Assembly: GCF_036231945.1 (NCBI RefSeq)
Contig: NZ_CP109599.1
Span: 372,001 to 436,000 of the forward strand
DNA: 64,000 nucleotides
Direction: 5' to 3'
Source of the DNA: Streptomyces sp. NBC_01429
GTDB lineage: Bacteria > Actinomycetota > Actinomycetes > Streptomycetales > Streptomycetaceae
Shown: piece by piece, positions 51,977 through 60,554 of the stretch
Numbering within the stretch: the first letter of the stretch is position 1
Layout of the letters: each line of letters opens with the position of its first letter
Notes under the pieces: model-generated
What the model saw: the letters and a program-made list of their open reading frames with translations, nothing else
Databases searched by the model: none
What the model was told of the DNA's origin: nothing
Translations under genes and position numbers: made by a program

Positions 51977-52900
51977 TCAGTTGGCCGATTCGCCGGGCCA
52001 GTAGAGCCGCATCGGGTTGTCGACCAGCAGTTTCCGCTGCTGCCCGGAGGTGACCGCGACACGCGGAACGTGGTCGACGAGGAGACCGTCGTCGGGCATG
52101 TGGCCGGTGAGATTGGGATGCGGCCAGTCGGTGCCCCACAGCACGTCGTCGGGGAACTCCTCGACGACCCGGCGGGCGAAGGGCACCACATCGGTGTACG
52201 CGTGGCGCTCGCCGTCGAGGGCGGGGGGACCCGTGACGCTCAGACGCTCGGGGCAACTGACCTTCACCCAGACGTCGTTGCGCTCGACGAAGCGCAGGAA
52301 GCGGCTGAACTCCGGGCCGTCCACCGGCGCGGTCACATCCGGCCGCCCCATGTGGTCCACGACCAGCGGGGTGGGCAGCGAGGCGAAGAAACCCTCCAGT
52401 TCGGGCAGGTCGGCGCTCTCGAAGTAGAGGACGACATGCCAGCCCAGGGGGGCGATCCGCCGTGCCACGGCGGCCAGTTCGTCCTGGGGCGCGGTGGTGA
52501 CGAGCCGCTTCAGGAAGTTGAAGCGGACCCCGCGCACACCCGCCTCGTGGAGGCGGCGCAACTCGGCGTCGTCGATGTCAGGGCGGACAGTGGCGACACC
52601 GCGGGCCCTGCCCCCGGACGCCAGGACGGCGTCGAGCATGGCGCTGTTGTCCGCGCCGTGGCAGGTGGCCTGCACGATGACGTTGCGGCTGACACCGAGC
52701 CGGTCGCGCAGCGCGAAGAGCTGTTCCTTCCCGCCGTCGCAGGGCGTGTACGTGCGCTCGGGGGCGAACGGGAACCGGTCCTGGGGCCCGAACACATGGC
52801 AGTGGGTGTCGACGGCCCCCGGCGGCAGCTCGAAGACGGGCCGGGACGGGTTCGGGTACCAGTCCAGCCAGCCCGGGGACTTGGGGGCAGGTGTGCTCAT
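51977..52900 (-). CDS. ligI: 2-pyrone-4,6-dicarboxylate lactonase (LigI-like amidohydrolase)
   Basis: A 307-aa amidohydrolase with the PDC hydrolase pattern: AVDTHCHVFGPQDRFPFAPE (metal-binding HxH), VIVQATCHGADN, VRGVRFNFLKR, VVDHMGRPD and WGTDWPHPN. LigI opens 2-pyrone-4,6-dicarboxylate to 4-oxalomesaconate in the protocatechuate 4,5-cleavage and gallate routes. ATG 52900 starts it. Its neighbours encode the next three enzymes of the route, which strongly supports the call. Confidence 0.85.
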   Translation of the reverse strand: MSTPAPKSPGWLDWYPNPSRPVFELPPGAVDTHCHVFGPQDRFPFAPERTYTPCDGGKEQLFALRDRLGVSRNVIVQATCHGADNSAMLDAVLASGGRARGVATVRPDIDDAELRRLHEAGVRGVRFNFLKRLVTTAPQDELAAVARRIAPLGWHVVLYFESADLPELEGFFASLPTPLVVDHMGRPDVTAPVDGPEFSRFLRFVERNDVWVKVSCPERLSVTGPPALDGERHAYTDVVPFARRVVEEFPDDVLWGTDWPHPNLTGHMPDDGLLVDHVPRVAVTSGQQRKLLVDNPMRLYWPGESAN

Positions 52901-52952
52901 CGGAACTCCGGTCGTACGGGTGCGAAGGTGGGCGCGGGTGCGTACATGTGAC

Positions 52953-53636
52953 TCAGTCGACGTAGCGAAGGCCGGCGGCCCTGAGCGGCTCACGCATGGC
53001 GTACATGTCGAGGCCGAGCTCCCCGGTCGCGAACCGCCGCCGCTTCTCCTCCTCGTTGGCCTCGCGGACCCGGGACGCCTCGGCGACCTCGCCGGCCCGC
53101 TCGGCCGGTACGACGACCACACCGTCGACATCCGCGACAACGACGTCACCGGGCCGGACCAGCGCGTTGCCGCAGACGACCGGCACATTGACCGAGCCCA
53201 GCGTGGCCTTGACGGTCCCCTTCGCGTTGACGGCCCGGCTGAACACGGGGAAGTCCATCTCCCGCAGCGCGTCCACATCACGGCACCCGCCGTCGATGAC
53301 CAGACCGGCGCAGCCCCGGGCGCGGACCGAGGTGGCCAGCAGTTCGCCGAAGAACCCGTCCTCGGACTCCGTGGTGCAGGACGCGACCAGCACGTCGCCG
53401 GGCCTCAGCTGTTCGGCCGCCACATGCAGCATCCAGTTGTCGCCGGGCTGGAGCAGTACGGTGACGGCCGTCCCGCGGAAGGCGGCGCCGGGGTAGACGG
53501 GCCTGAGGTACGGGCGCATCAGCCCGGTGCGGCCCATGGCCTCGTGGATGGTGCTGACACCGTACGGCGCGAGCGCGTCGACATCCGGGCGGGAGGCCCG
53601 GGTGACGTTCCGGTGGACGACTCCGAGTGTGTTCAT
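52953..53636 (-). CDS. ligK: 4-carboxy-4-hydroxy-2-oxoadipate aldolase (LigK/GalC, RraA-like)
   Basis: A 227-aa RraA-fold class II aldolase: [55 protein letters not shown] and [20 protein letters not shown], where the Arg-Asp pair binds substrate and divalent metal. It cleaves 4-carboxy-4-hydroxy-2-oxoadipate into pyruvate and oxaloacetate, the last step of the 4,5-cleavage pathway. It lies 25 bp downstream of the hydratase gene in the same operon. Confidence 0.88.
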   Translation of the reverse strand: MNTLGVVHRNVTRASRPDVDALAPYGVSTIHEAMGRTGLMRPYLRPVYPGAAFRGTAVTVLLQPGDNWMLHVAAEQLRPGDVLVASCTTESEDGFFGELLATSVRARGCAGLVIDGGCRDVDALREMDFPVFSRAVNAKGTVKATLGSVNVPVVCGNALVRPGDVVVADVDGVVVVPAERAGEVAEASRVREANEEEKRRRFATGELGLDMYAMREPLRAAGLRYVD

Positions 53637-53661
53637 CTGGGGTGCTGTTCCTTCGCTCCGG

Positions 53662-54687
53662 TCAGCGTCCCTGCTGCTTCAGCAGGGCGTCGAGGCGTGG
53701 GTAGACGGTGCGTGCGTTGTGTTCGCAGAGTTCGGCCAGTGTTTCCGGGGGCAGCCCCGCGGCCTCCACATAGCGGCGGGTGTCGTCGAAGTGGTGGCCG
53801 GTGCCCGGGTCGATGCCACGGACGGCGCCGATCATCTCCGAGGCGAAGAGGATGTTGCGGGCGGGTACGACATCGAGCAACAGGTCGATGCCGGGCTGGT
53901 GGTAGACACAGGTGTCGAAGAAGACATTGCCCAGGACATGCTCCTCGATCGGTGGCCTGCCCAGCGCCGCCGCCAGCCCCCGGAAGCGCCCCCAGTGGTA
54001 GGGGACCGCTCCGCCGCCGTGCGGAATGATCAGCCGCAGGCCGGGGAAGTCGGCGAAGAGATCGCCCTGTACGAGCTGCATGAACGCCGTGGTGTCGGCG
54101 TTGAGATAGTGGGCGCCGGTGGTGTGGAACGCCGGGTTGGCGCTCGTGCTCACATGGACCATCGCCGGGATGTCGTACTCGACCATCTTCTCGTAGAGCG
54201 GGTACCACGAGCGGTCGGTCAGCGGCGGCGCCGTCCAGTGACCGCCGGACGGATCGGGGTTGAGGTTCAGGGCGACGGCCCCGTACTCCTCGACGCAGCG
54301 GATCAGTTCGGGGACGCAGGTGGCCGGGTCGGCACCGGGCGACTGGGGAAGCATCGCGGCGGGGGCGAAGCGTTCCGGGTACAGCGCGCAGACCCGGGCG
54401 ATCAGCTCGTTGCAGAGGGCGGCCCACCGGGCGGAGGTGGGGAAGTCCCCGATGTGGTGGGCCATGAAGGACGCCCGCGGGGAGAAGACCGTCATGTCGA
54501 TGCCACGTTCGTCCATCAGCCTCAGCTGATTGTCCTCGACACTCCGGCGCAGTTCGTCGTCGCTGATCCGCGGGTCGGCGGGGTCGGGGACGAGCGCGGG
54601 ATCGGTCAGTCCGGCGATCTGGCGGTTGCGCCACTCCCCCAGCGCCGGGGGCGCGGTGGTGTAGTGGCCGTGGCAGTCGATGATCAT
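53662..54687 (-). CDS. ligJ: 4-oxalomesaconate hydratase (LigJ-like amidohydrolase)
   Basis: A 341-aa amidohydrolase-2 enzyme: [20 protein letters not shown] with the metal HxH, then [59 protein letters not shown] and [14 protein letters not shown]. This is the characteristic LigJ pattern; the enzyme hydrates 4-oxalomesaconate to 4-carboxy-4-hydroxy-2-oxoadipate, the substrate of the aldolase encoded next. It lies 49 bp after the tautomerase gene. Confidence 0.9.
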   Translation of the reverse strand: MIIDCHGHYTTAPPALGEWRNRQIAGLTDPALVPDPADPRISDDELRRSVEDNQLRLMDERGIDMTVFSPRASFMAHHIGDFPTSARWAALCNELIARVCALYPERFAPAAMLPQSPGADPATCVPELIRCVEEYGAVALNLNPDPSGGHWTAPPLTDRSWYPLYEKMVEYDIPAMVHVSTSANPAFHTTGAHYLNADTTAFMQLVQGDLFADFPGLRLIIPHGGGAVPYHWGRFRGLAAALGRPPIEEHVLGNVFFDTCVYHQPGIDLLLDVVPARNILFASEMIGAVRGIDPGTGHHFDDTRRYVEAAGLPPETLAELCEHNARTVYPRLDALLKQQGR

Positions 54688-54736
54688 CGCTGCTCCTCCT
54701 GGGGCTTGTTCGGGTCGTGCGGGTGTGTCGAGCGGA

Positions 54737-55960
54737 TCAGCTGTGGCGGGGGTGCGGGGCGCCGCGGGGGACCATGACGTCGCCGGACATGATCAGCCGA
54801 GCGGTGCGCACCAGGGCGGATCTCGTCACGCGTCGCGGGTCGTCCGCGCTCATTCCCAGTGCCACGGTGAACTCGCCGGCGGGGTGTTCCACCGACACGT
54901 TGATGTCGGTGCCGGGCGGGACGGTGGCCAGGTCGGCCGCGACCGTTCCGTCGAGCGCGCAGGCGGTGGCGGCGGTGACGGCGGCGAGCACGCCGATCGA
55001 CTCGTGGCAGATGTGCGGGATGAAACTGCGGGTGCTGATCGCGCCGCCGTGTGCCGGCGGGGAGACGAGCGTCATCTTGGGGTAGTTCTTCGGGGTCACG
55101 TCCCCGAGCCCCATCAGCTCTCCGCAGACCAGCCGCAGCGCTTCCAGGTGTTCCCTCAGCCCGGTGTCGGTGTTCAGCGCGCCGACGGACTCGTGACCGG
55201 TGCGTCCCAGGTCCGCCGCGCCGACGATCACGAGGGGCTGGCCGTTGTCGATGCAGGTGACATCGACGGGGCCGTAGCCCGGGACCTCGACCCGGTCGCG
55301 GACGTTCCCGGTGGGCAGCAGCGCGGAACACACGGAGCCCGCGGTGTCGAGGAAGCCGATGGTGACGGGTGCGGCGGTGCCCGGCACGCCGTCGATGGAG
55401 GTGTCCCCCGCGTATTCGACGTACCGGCCTCCCGAGTCCCCCTCCGCGCCCTCGCCCCCGGAAGTACGGCCGGGAGTGCGGCCGGGAGTGCGGATGGAGA
55501 TCTCGGCGACGAGTCCGGTGTTGAGGGTGAGGACACGTGCCGTCGTCGTATCGCCGTCCGGGACCAGCAGACCCGACTCGACGGCGAAGGGGACCACGGC
55601 CGCGAGCATGTTGCCGCAGTTCGCCGTGGTGTCCACGAGGTCACTGCCGGGTTGCAGCTGTGCGAAGCGGAACTCCAGGTCGATGTCGGGCCGGGCGCTG
55701 GTACCGACGATGCCGGCCTTGCTCGTCAGCGGGTTCGCCCCGCCCAGTCCGTCGATCTGACGAGGGTCGGGCGATCCCATGGCCGCCAGGAGCACGGCGT
55801 CCCGCGCGGTGCGGTCCGTCGGCAGGTCGGCGGCGCGGAAGAACGGTCCGCGTGAGGTGCCGCCGCGCATGAACCAGCAGGGGACGGCCAGCTGGCCGCC
55901 GTGCGTCCGTGGCCGCGGGCGGTGGTCGGGGGCGGCTTCGGCCGCCGTGGGCTGCGCCAT
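54737..55960 (-). CDS. galD: PrpF-family 4-oxalomesaconate tautomerase
   Basis: A 407-aa PrpF-fold (diaminopimelate-epimerase-like) isomerase: VPCWFMRGGTSRGPFFRAAD at the start, GGANPLTSKAGIVGTS, DTTANCGNMLAAVVPFAVES with the catalytic Cys, and PPAHGGAISTRSFIPH. GalD/LigU proteins interconvert 4-oxalomesaconate forms before hydration. ATG 55960 follows GGAGGGAATGCA. It is the first gene of the catabolic operon and divergent from the GntR regulator gene, with a GntR-type palindrome between. Confidence 0.88.
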   Translation of the reverse strand: MAQPTAAEAAPDHRPRPRTHGGQLAVPCWFMRGGTSRGPFFRAADLPTDRTARDAVLLAAMGSPDPRQIDGLGGANPLTSKAGIVGTSARPDIDLEFRFAQLQPGSDLVDTTANCGNMLAAVVPFAVESGLLVPDGDTTTARVLTLNTGLVAEISIRTPGRTPGRTSGGEGAEGDSGGRYVEYAGDTSIDGVPGTAAPVTIGFLDTAGSVCSALLPTGNVRDRVEVPGYGPVDVTCIDNGQPLVIVGAADLGRTGHESVGALNTDTGLREHLEALRLVCGELMGLGDVTPKNYPKMTLVSPPAHGGAISTRSFIPHICHESIGVLAAVTAATACALDGTVAADLATVPPGTDINVSVEHPAGEFTVALGMSADDPRRVTRSALVRTARLIMSGDVMVPRGAPHPRHS

Positions 55961-56007
55961 TGCATTCCCTCCGTGCGATGTCGCTCGACAACTTAACCGT
56001 CGACCAA

Positions 56008-56019
56008 ATTGTTGACAAT
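56008..56019. promoter_or_regulatory. GntR/FadR-type operator ATTGTTGACAAT
   Basis: A perfect 12-bp palindrome (ATTGT-TG-ACAAT) lies in the A/T-rich gap between the tautomerase gene (leftward) and the FadR-subfamily GntR gene (rightward). TTGT-N-ACAA cores are typical for this subfamily. Confidence 0.55.
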
Positions 56020-56124
56020 CCATTTGACGAAAAAGTTCCAGGCATTGTTCATGGATGCTGCGGGGCCGGATAGACTGCCACTCGCGCGGCGTTGACGGTC
56101 GCCCGGTCGAGGAAGGCGGTAGGG

Positions 56125-56787
56125 GTGGGGCAGAAACAGGTCACCGGGCTGGAGGGCCGGAGCGTGATCGGCGCGGGGATCCGGGCGGCGCTGGCCGCGG
56201 GAGACATGGTCCCCGGACAGCGGCTGATCGAGCAGGAGCTGTCCGAGGCGTTCGGCGCCACGCGCAGTGCGGCCCGCGAGGCATTGCAGGACCTCGCCGC
56301 CGAGGGGCTCGTCGAGCTGATCCCCCGCCGGGGCGCGCGGATCCGGGTGGTGCCGGTGGCGGAAGCCGTTCAGATCACGGAGTGCCGTGCCTCGCTGGAG
56401 GGCCTGTGCGCCCGGCGCGCCGCCGAGCTGGCCACGGAGCAGCACCACGAGCGGCTGCTGGAGATCGGCGCGGCGATGCGAGCGGCGGTGGCCGGCGGCG
56501 AACTCGACACCTACTCCGGTCTCAACCGGCGCCTCCACGATCTGGTCGCCGAGGTGAGCGGGCAGGAGGTCGCGAAGGCGCTGCTGGAACGGCTGAACGG
56601 GCAGATGGTCCGCTACCAGTTCCGGCTGGCCCTCCGGCCGGGCCGCCCGGCGCGGTCACTGCCCCAGCACCTGGCGATCATCGACGCGATCGTGGCCGGT
56701 GACCCGGACGCGGCCGAAGCGGCGGCGCGGGCTCACCTCAGCAGCGTCATCGAGGAGTTGGGGGCGACCCCGGACCAGGGCCGCTAG
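56125..56787 (+). CDS. GntR-family (FadR/FCD) regulator
   Basis: A 220-aa regulator. N-terminal winged helix: SVIGAGIRAALAAGDMVPGQ, RLIEQELSEAFGATRSAARE, ALQDLAAEGLVELIPRRGAR. The C-terminal FCD ligand domain has ITECRASLEGLCARRAAELA, LNRRLHDLVAEVSG and a terminal LPQHLAIIDAIVAGDPD with metal-binding His. GTG 56125 is chosen close to the HTH; TTG 56092 is in frame. It is divergent from the 4,5-cleavage operon and probably represses it until a pathway acid binds. Confidence 0.9.
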   Translation: MGQKQVTGLEGRSVIGAGIRAALAAGDMVPGQRLIEQELSEAFGATRSAAREALQDLAAEGLVELIPRRGARIRVVPVAEAVQITECRASLEGLCARRAAELATEQHHERLLEIGAAMRAAVAGGELDTYSGLNRRLHDLVAEVSGQEVAKALLERLNGQMVRYQFRLALRPGRPARSLPQHLAIIDAIVAGDPDAAEAAARAHLSSVIEELGATPDQGR

Positions 56788-56915
56788 GTCACCGATAGGC
56801 GCCGGTGGCGACCGCGCGTCACCCTCTTCGGCGGACGACCGCCAGGAGGGCGCTCGCCACGAGTGGATCCCGTGTCGCGGCTGGTTAGGCTGTCACCAGG
56901 CGGAAAGGGCAACTG

Positions 56916-57662
56916 ATGGCGACACGGTCCGCGGACACCGGAGCGGAGAACGGACGGGCGCGCAGTCCGCGCGGCCAGGGCGCGCGGCTGCGCCGGGAGA
57001 TCGTGGCCGCGGTCCAGCACCTGCTCGCGGAGTGGGGCAGCGCCGACAAGCTGACCATGCGGGCCGTCGCCAAAGAGGTGGGCATCTCGGCCCCGAGCAT
57101 CTATCTGCACTTCGCCGACAAGACCGAACTGGTGTGGGCGGCCCTGGCCGACAGATACGACGAGCTGGTCGCCCGGATGGCCGCCGCCGCCGAGGCCGCC
57201 GAGCACCTGGATCCCCGGAGCAGGCTGCGCGCGCAGGCGCATGCCTACTGCCTGTTCGCGATGAGCAATCCCGGCCATTACCGGCTCATGTTCGAAGTGC
57301 GTCAGCCGACGGTCGAGCCGTCCAGGATCAGCGGCCACCCCGCCCGGCACATCTCGGCCAGTTTCCGCGCGGGACTCCGCGGCTGCCAGGAGGCCGGATA
57401 CGCGCTTTCCCTGCCGGTCGAGCAGGCGGCGCAGACCCTGTGGTCCGGGCTGCACGGCAGCGTGGCGCTCCATCACAGCCTCTACCACGACGAGTCGACG
57501 GAAGCCCTGACCCTGCTCCTGGCGGACGGGCTGGTCGACTCGCTCGTCACCGGCCCGCCCGGTGTCCCGCCGCTCCCCCGCGCGGCCCCCGCGGAGACCG
57601 AGGCCGCGCGCCTGATCCGGGACATCCTGTCGCCCTCGCGCCCCGGGGACCCGCAGCCGTAG
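56916..57662 (+). CDS. TetR/AcrR-family regulator
   Basis: A 248-aa repressor: RREIVAAVQHLLAEWGSADK, LTMRAVAKEVGISAPSIYLH, FADKTELVWAALADRYDEL, followed by a TetR_C_33-like ligand domain (YCLFAMSNPGHYRLMF, LWSGLHGSVALHHSL). It stands upstream of, and on the same strand as, the ferredoxin-reductase-P450 operon and is separated from it by a hairpin and an inverted repeat at 57831-57855, its likely operator. Confidence 0.92.
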   Translation: MATRSADTGAENGRARSPRGQGARLRREIVAAVQHLLAEWGSADKLTMRAVAKEVGISAPSIYLHFADKTELVWAALADRYDELVARMAAAAEAAEHLDPRSRLRAQAHAYCLFAMSNPGHYRLMFEVRQPTVEPSRISGHPARHISASFRAGLRGCQEAGYALSLPVEQAAQTLWSGLHGSVALHHSLYHDESTEALTLLLADGLVDSLVTGPPGVPPLPRAAPAETEAARLIRDILSPSRPGDPQP

Positions 57663-57663
57663 A

Positions 57664-57697
57664 GCTCTCCGGCCCCGGGGACCCGCGGCCGGAGAGC
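57664..57697. terminator. Hairpin after the TetR gene
   Basis: An 11-bp perfect stem (57664-57674 with 57687-57697) and a 12-nt loop begin immediately after the TetR stop codon. It separates the regulator from the downstream operon. Confidence 0.6.
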
Positions 57698-57830
57698 CGG
57701 CCGCGGCCTTTCGGCCACATCGCCGTGTGCGCCTGATCCGCATCCCCGAACACGCGGGAACAAGCGGATCACCCCCATCCCCAGAGGCGGTTGCCGCCCC
57801 CTCCGGCCAGGAGTACAGTCTCGACTGAAC

Positions 57831-57855
57831 TTAGTTAGGTTACTGGGGCAACTAA
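57831..57855. promoter_or_regulatory. Inverted repeat before the ferredoxin-P450 operon
   Basis: TTAGTT (57831-57836) and AACTAA (57850-57855) form an inverted repeat in the only A/T-rich part of the 248-bp gap, 55 bp before the ferredoxin ATG. It is a candidate operator for the adjacent TetR protein. Confidence 0.4.
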
Positions 57856-57910
57856 TTCCCCGGTGCCTGACCCGCGTCGCCCCCAAAGGCTTGACGGAAG
57901 TGGACCCCCC

Positions 57911-58105
57911 ATGCGGATTTCCATCGACTTCGACAAATGCTGTGGCGCCGGCCAGTGCGTACTGGCCGCACCCGAGGTCTTCGACCAGCGGGACGAGGAC
58001 GGCATCGTGATCCTGCTCGACCCCCGTCCGCCGGCCGATCAGTACGAGACGGTGCGGCAGGCCGAGGCCGTCTGCCCCGCCGCCGCCATCAAGGTGGAGC
58101 AGTGA
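57911..58105 (+). CDS. 3Fe-4S/4Fe-4S ferredoxin
   Basis: A 64-aa ferredoxin: cluster ligands in DKCCGAGQC and EAVCPAAAI, and the conserved VFDQRDEDG loop. It is a close relative of the ferredoxin at 35593. It is the first gene of a tightly packed operon; its stop overlaps the reductase GTG (GTGA). It passes electrons from the reductase to the P450 encoded at 60551. Confidence 0.94.
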   Translation: MRISIDFDKCCGAGQCVLAAPEVFDQRDEDGIVILLDPRPPADQYETVRQAEAVCPAAAIKVEQ

Positions 58106-59307
58106 CGGCCGCAGCCCCCTCCCGGATCACCGTGGTCGGCGCCTCGGCGGCCGGTCTGAGCGTCGCGGAGGGGCTGCGGCGCGAGGGCTACCCGGGCCGG
58201 CTGACGCTCATCGGTGAGGAAGCGCATCTCCCGTACGACCGGCCGCCGCTGTCCAAACAGCTGCTGTCGGGCCAGTGGGAGGCGGACCGGCTGCGACTGC
58301 GGGATTCCGCTGCCATCGAGGCCCTCGATCTGGATCTGCGGCTCGGCACCCGGGCCGCCGCTCTCGACACCGCCGCTGGCGAGGTCGCGCTCGCCGACGG
58401 CAGCCGTGTCGGCCACGACGCTCTCGTGGTGGCCACGGGCGCCCGGGCCCGCAGGCTGCCCGGAACCGAGGGGATCGGCGGGGTGCATGTCCTGCGCACC
58501 CTGGAGGACGCCTTCGCCCTGCGCGAGGACGTGGCGGCGAAGCCGCACCTGGTGGTCGTGGGCGGCGGTTTCGTCGGCGCCGAGGCCGCTGCCGTGGCCC
58601 GCGCCCTGGGCTGCGAGGTCACCATGGTCACCGACACCGCGCAGCCCATGGGCGACGCGCTCGGCGACGAACTGGGAGCCATGCTCCGCGCCGTCCACAC
58701 CGAGCACGGCGTACGTGTGGAGACCGGCGTCCTGGTCGACCGGGTGCTCACGGCCGACGGGCGGGCCTCCGGGGTCCGTCTCGTCGACGGCCGCACCATC
58801 GCGGCGGACGCCGTTCTCGTCGGCATCGGCGCGCGGCCCAACGTGGAATGGCTCGCCGGCAGCGGTGTCCCGGTCTCGGGCGGGGTGGTGTGCGACGCGA
58901 CGCTCCACGCCGGATCCGGGGTCTGGGCGGCCGGCGACGTCGCCTCGTGGCCGGATCCGCGCACCGGTGAGCTGGTACGGGTGGAGCACCGCACGAACGC
59001 CGCCGAGCAGGGCCTGGCCGTCGCCCGCAACATCCTGGCCGGGCCGGAGCACGCGACCCCCTTCGAGACGGTCCCGTACGTATGGACCGATCAGTACGAC
59101 CTCAAGATCCAGATCTACGGCCGCACCCGCGACGCCGACGAGGTGCGGATCGTGGAGGGCGGCCTCGCCGAACGCAGGCTGATCGCCCTGTACGGCAGGG
59201 ACGGCCGGGTCTGCGCCGCGGTCGGCGTCAACATGACGCGGGCCCTGCGGGGTTACCGCCCGCAGGTGGCCGAGGCCGCCGAACTCAAGGAGAGGAGCAC
59301 ACCATGA
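58102..59307 (+). CDS. NAD(P)H:ferredoxin reductase (FAD, P450 redox partner)
   Basis: A 401-aa FAD-dependent pyridine nucleotide-disulfide oxidoreductase of the putidaredoxin-reductase type. FAD site GASAAGLSVAEGLRREG, the LPYDRPPLSKQLL motif, NAD site VVVGGGFVGAEAAAVA, and WAAGDVASW near the FAD ribityl. The C-terminal reductase_C domain starts around VPYVWTDQYDLKIQIYG. GTG 58102 overlaps the ferredoxin stop. With the ferredoxin it forms a class I P450 electron chain. Confidence 0.95.
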   Translation: MTAAAPSRITVVGASAAGLSVAEGLRREGYPGRLTLIGEEAHLPYDRPPLSKQLLSGQWEADRLRLRDSAAIEALDLDLRLGTRAAALDTAAGEVALADGSRVGHDALVVATGARARRLPGTEGIGGVHVLRTLEDAFALREDVAAKPHLVVVGGGFVGAEAAAVARALGCEVTMVTDTAQPMGDALGDELGAMLRAVHTEHGVRVETGVLVDRVLTADGRASGVRLVDGRTIAADAVLVGIGARPNVEWLAGSGVPVSGGVVCDATLHAGSGVWAAGDVASWPDPRTGELVRVEHRTNAAEQGLAVARNILAGPEHATPFETVPYVWTDQYDLKIQIYGRTRDADEVRIVEGGLAERRLIALYGRDGRVCAAVGVNMTRALRGYRPQVAEAAELKERSTP

Positions 59308-60554
59308 CCGACAGTCAGGATCTCAGGGCCGGCGTGGTCGGCCTGGGCATGATCGGCGGCGGCGTGGCCGTCAGCCTGGCCCGGAGCGGACGTGTTCCGG
59401 CGGTCCACGACATCCGGACGGACGCCTCCGCGAACCTCGCCGGTGTTCCGGACCCGCTGGACTCCCCCGCCGAAGTGGCCCGGGCCGCCGACGTGGTGAT
59501 GGTCGCGGTCGTGAACGCGGACCAGGCGCGTGAGGTGATCGGCGGGGAGAACGGCCTGCTGTCGGCCGCGCGCCCGGGGCTGACCATCGTCCTGCTGGCC
59601 ACCGTCGCCCTGCCGGCCGTCCACGAGCTGGGGGCCCTGTGCGCCCGGCACGACGTGGGCTTCCTCGACTGCGGGGTGACACCGGGCGACAAGGCCGCCG
59701 AGCACGGCATGGTCGCCGTCCTCGGCGGAGAACAGGCCACCGTGGACGCGGCGCGGCCCGTACTGGACGGCTGGGCCAAGAAGGTCGTGCACTGCGGCCC
59801 GCTCGGCGCCGGCATGGCCACCAAGATCGCCCGCAATGTCATCACCTACGGCAGCTGGCGCACCGTCTCCGAGGCCGCCGCGCTGGCCCGCGCCGCCGGT
59901 GTGGACCCGGCCCGGCTCGCCGAGGTCATCGACACCGCCGACCCCGAGGGCCGCACCCTGCTGCAACTGCTGCGTATGCAAGGCCCCGACGATGCCCTGC
60001 CGGACGCCGTCGTCCGGCAGATCGAGCCGCTGATGACCAAGGACCTCGACGCCGCACGCGACCTGGCCGCCACGCTCGGCGTCGACGTCCCCCTGGTGGA
60101 TGTCGTCCGCACCCGGGCCCGTCAGACGCTGGAGCTGGCCGAGCAGCCGCCCGCGGCCGGCGACGATCTCCACCGGTTCGGCCTGGACATGATGGACCAG
60201 GTCTACGGACCCGGCTTCAGCACCGCGGTCCAGGGGGCCGGCGATCCCTTCACCGACCAGACCGTCGACTACCTCTTCGCCCAGGTCTGGGGGCGCGAGG
60301 GCCTGTCCGTTCGCGACCGCCGCCTGCTCACCCTCGGCGTCGCCGCCACCGTCGGCCGGGCGGAGCTGATCCAGATCATCGCCAACGGCGGCCTGGTCAA
60401 CGACGAGTTCACCCCCGACCAGCTGCGTGAGGCCGTGCTCCATCTGGCCGTCTACACCGGCTGGTGCAAAGCCACGGCCACCCACGCGGGCATCACCGCC
60501 GCCATCGACGCGCACACCGCGGCGCAGCCCCCCACCGCGCAGGAGCAGAAATGA
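59304..60554 (+). CDS. 6PGDH/HIBADH-like dehydrogenase fused to CMD domain
   Basis: A 416-aa two-domain protein. Residues 1-290 form a beta-hydroxyacid dehydrogenase: GVVGLGMIGGGVAVSLARSG, DCGVTPGDKAAEHG (substrate motif) and MATKIARNVITYG with the catalytic Lys region. Residues about 310-405 form a carboxymuconolactone decarboxylase/AhpD-like domain: FAQVWGREGLSVRDRRLLTL, LREAVLHLAVYTGWCKATAT. Both active-site regions look intact. It overlaps its neighbours by 4 nt on each side, so it belongs to the P450 operon and probably oxidises the hydroxylated product. The fusion of these two families is unusual. Confidence 0.88.
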   Translation: MTDSQDLRAGVVGLGMIGGGVAVSLARSGRVPAVHDIRTDASANLAGVPDPLDSPAEVARAADVVMVAVVNADQAREVIGGENGLLSAARPGLTIVLLATVALPAVHELGALCARHDVGFLDCGVTPGDKAAEHGMVAVLGGEQATVDAARPVLDGWAKKVVHCGPLGAGMATKIARNVITYGSWRTVSEAAALARAAGVDPARLAEVIDTADPEGRTLLQLLRMQGPDDALPDAVVRQIEPLMTKDLDAARDLAATLGVDVPLVDVVRTRARQTLELAEQPPAAGDDLHRFGLDMMDQVYGPGFSTAVQGAGDPFTDQTVDYLFAQVWGREGLSVRDRRLLTLGVAATVGRAELIQIIANGGLVNDEFTPDQLREAVLHLAVYTGWCKATATHAGITAAIDAHTAAQPPTAQEQK

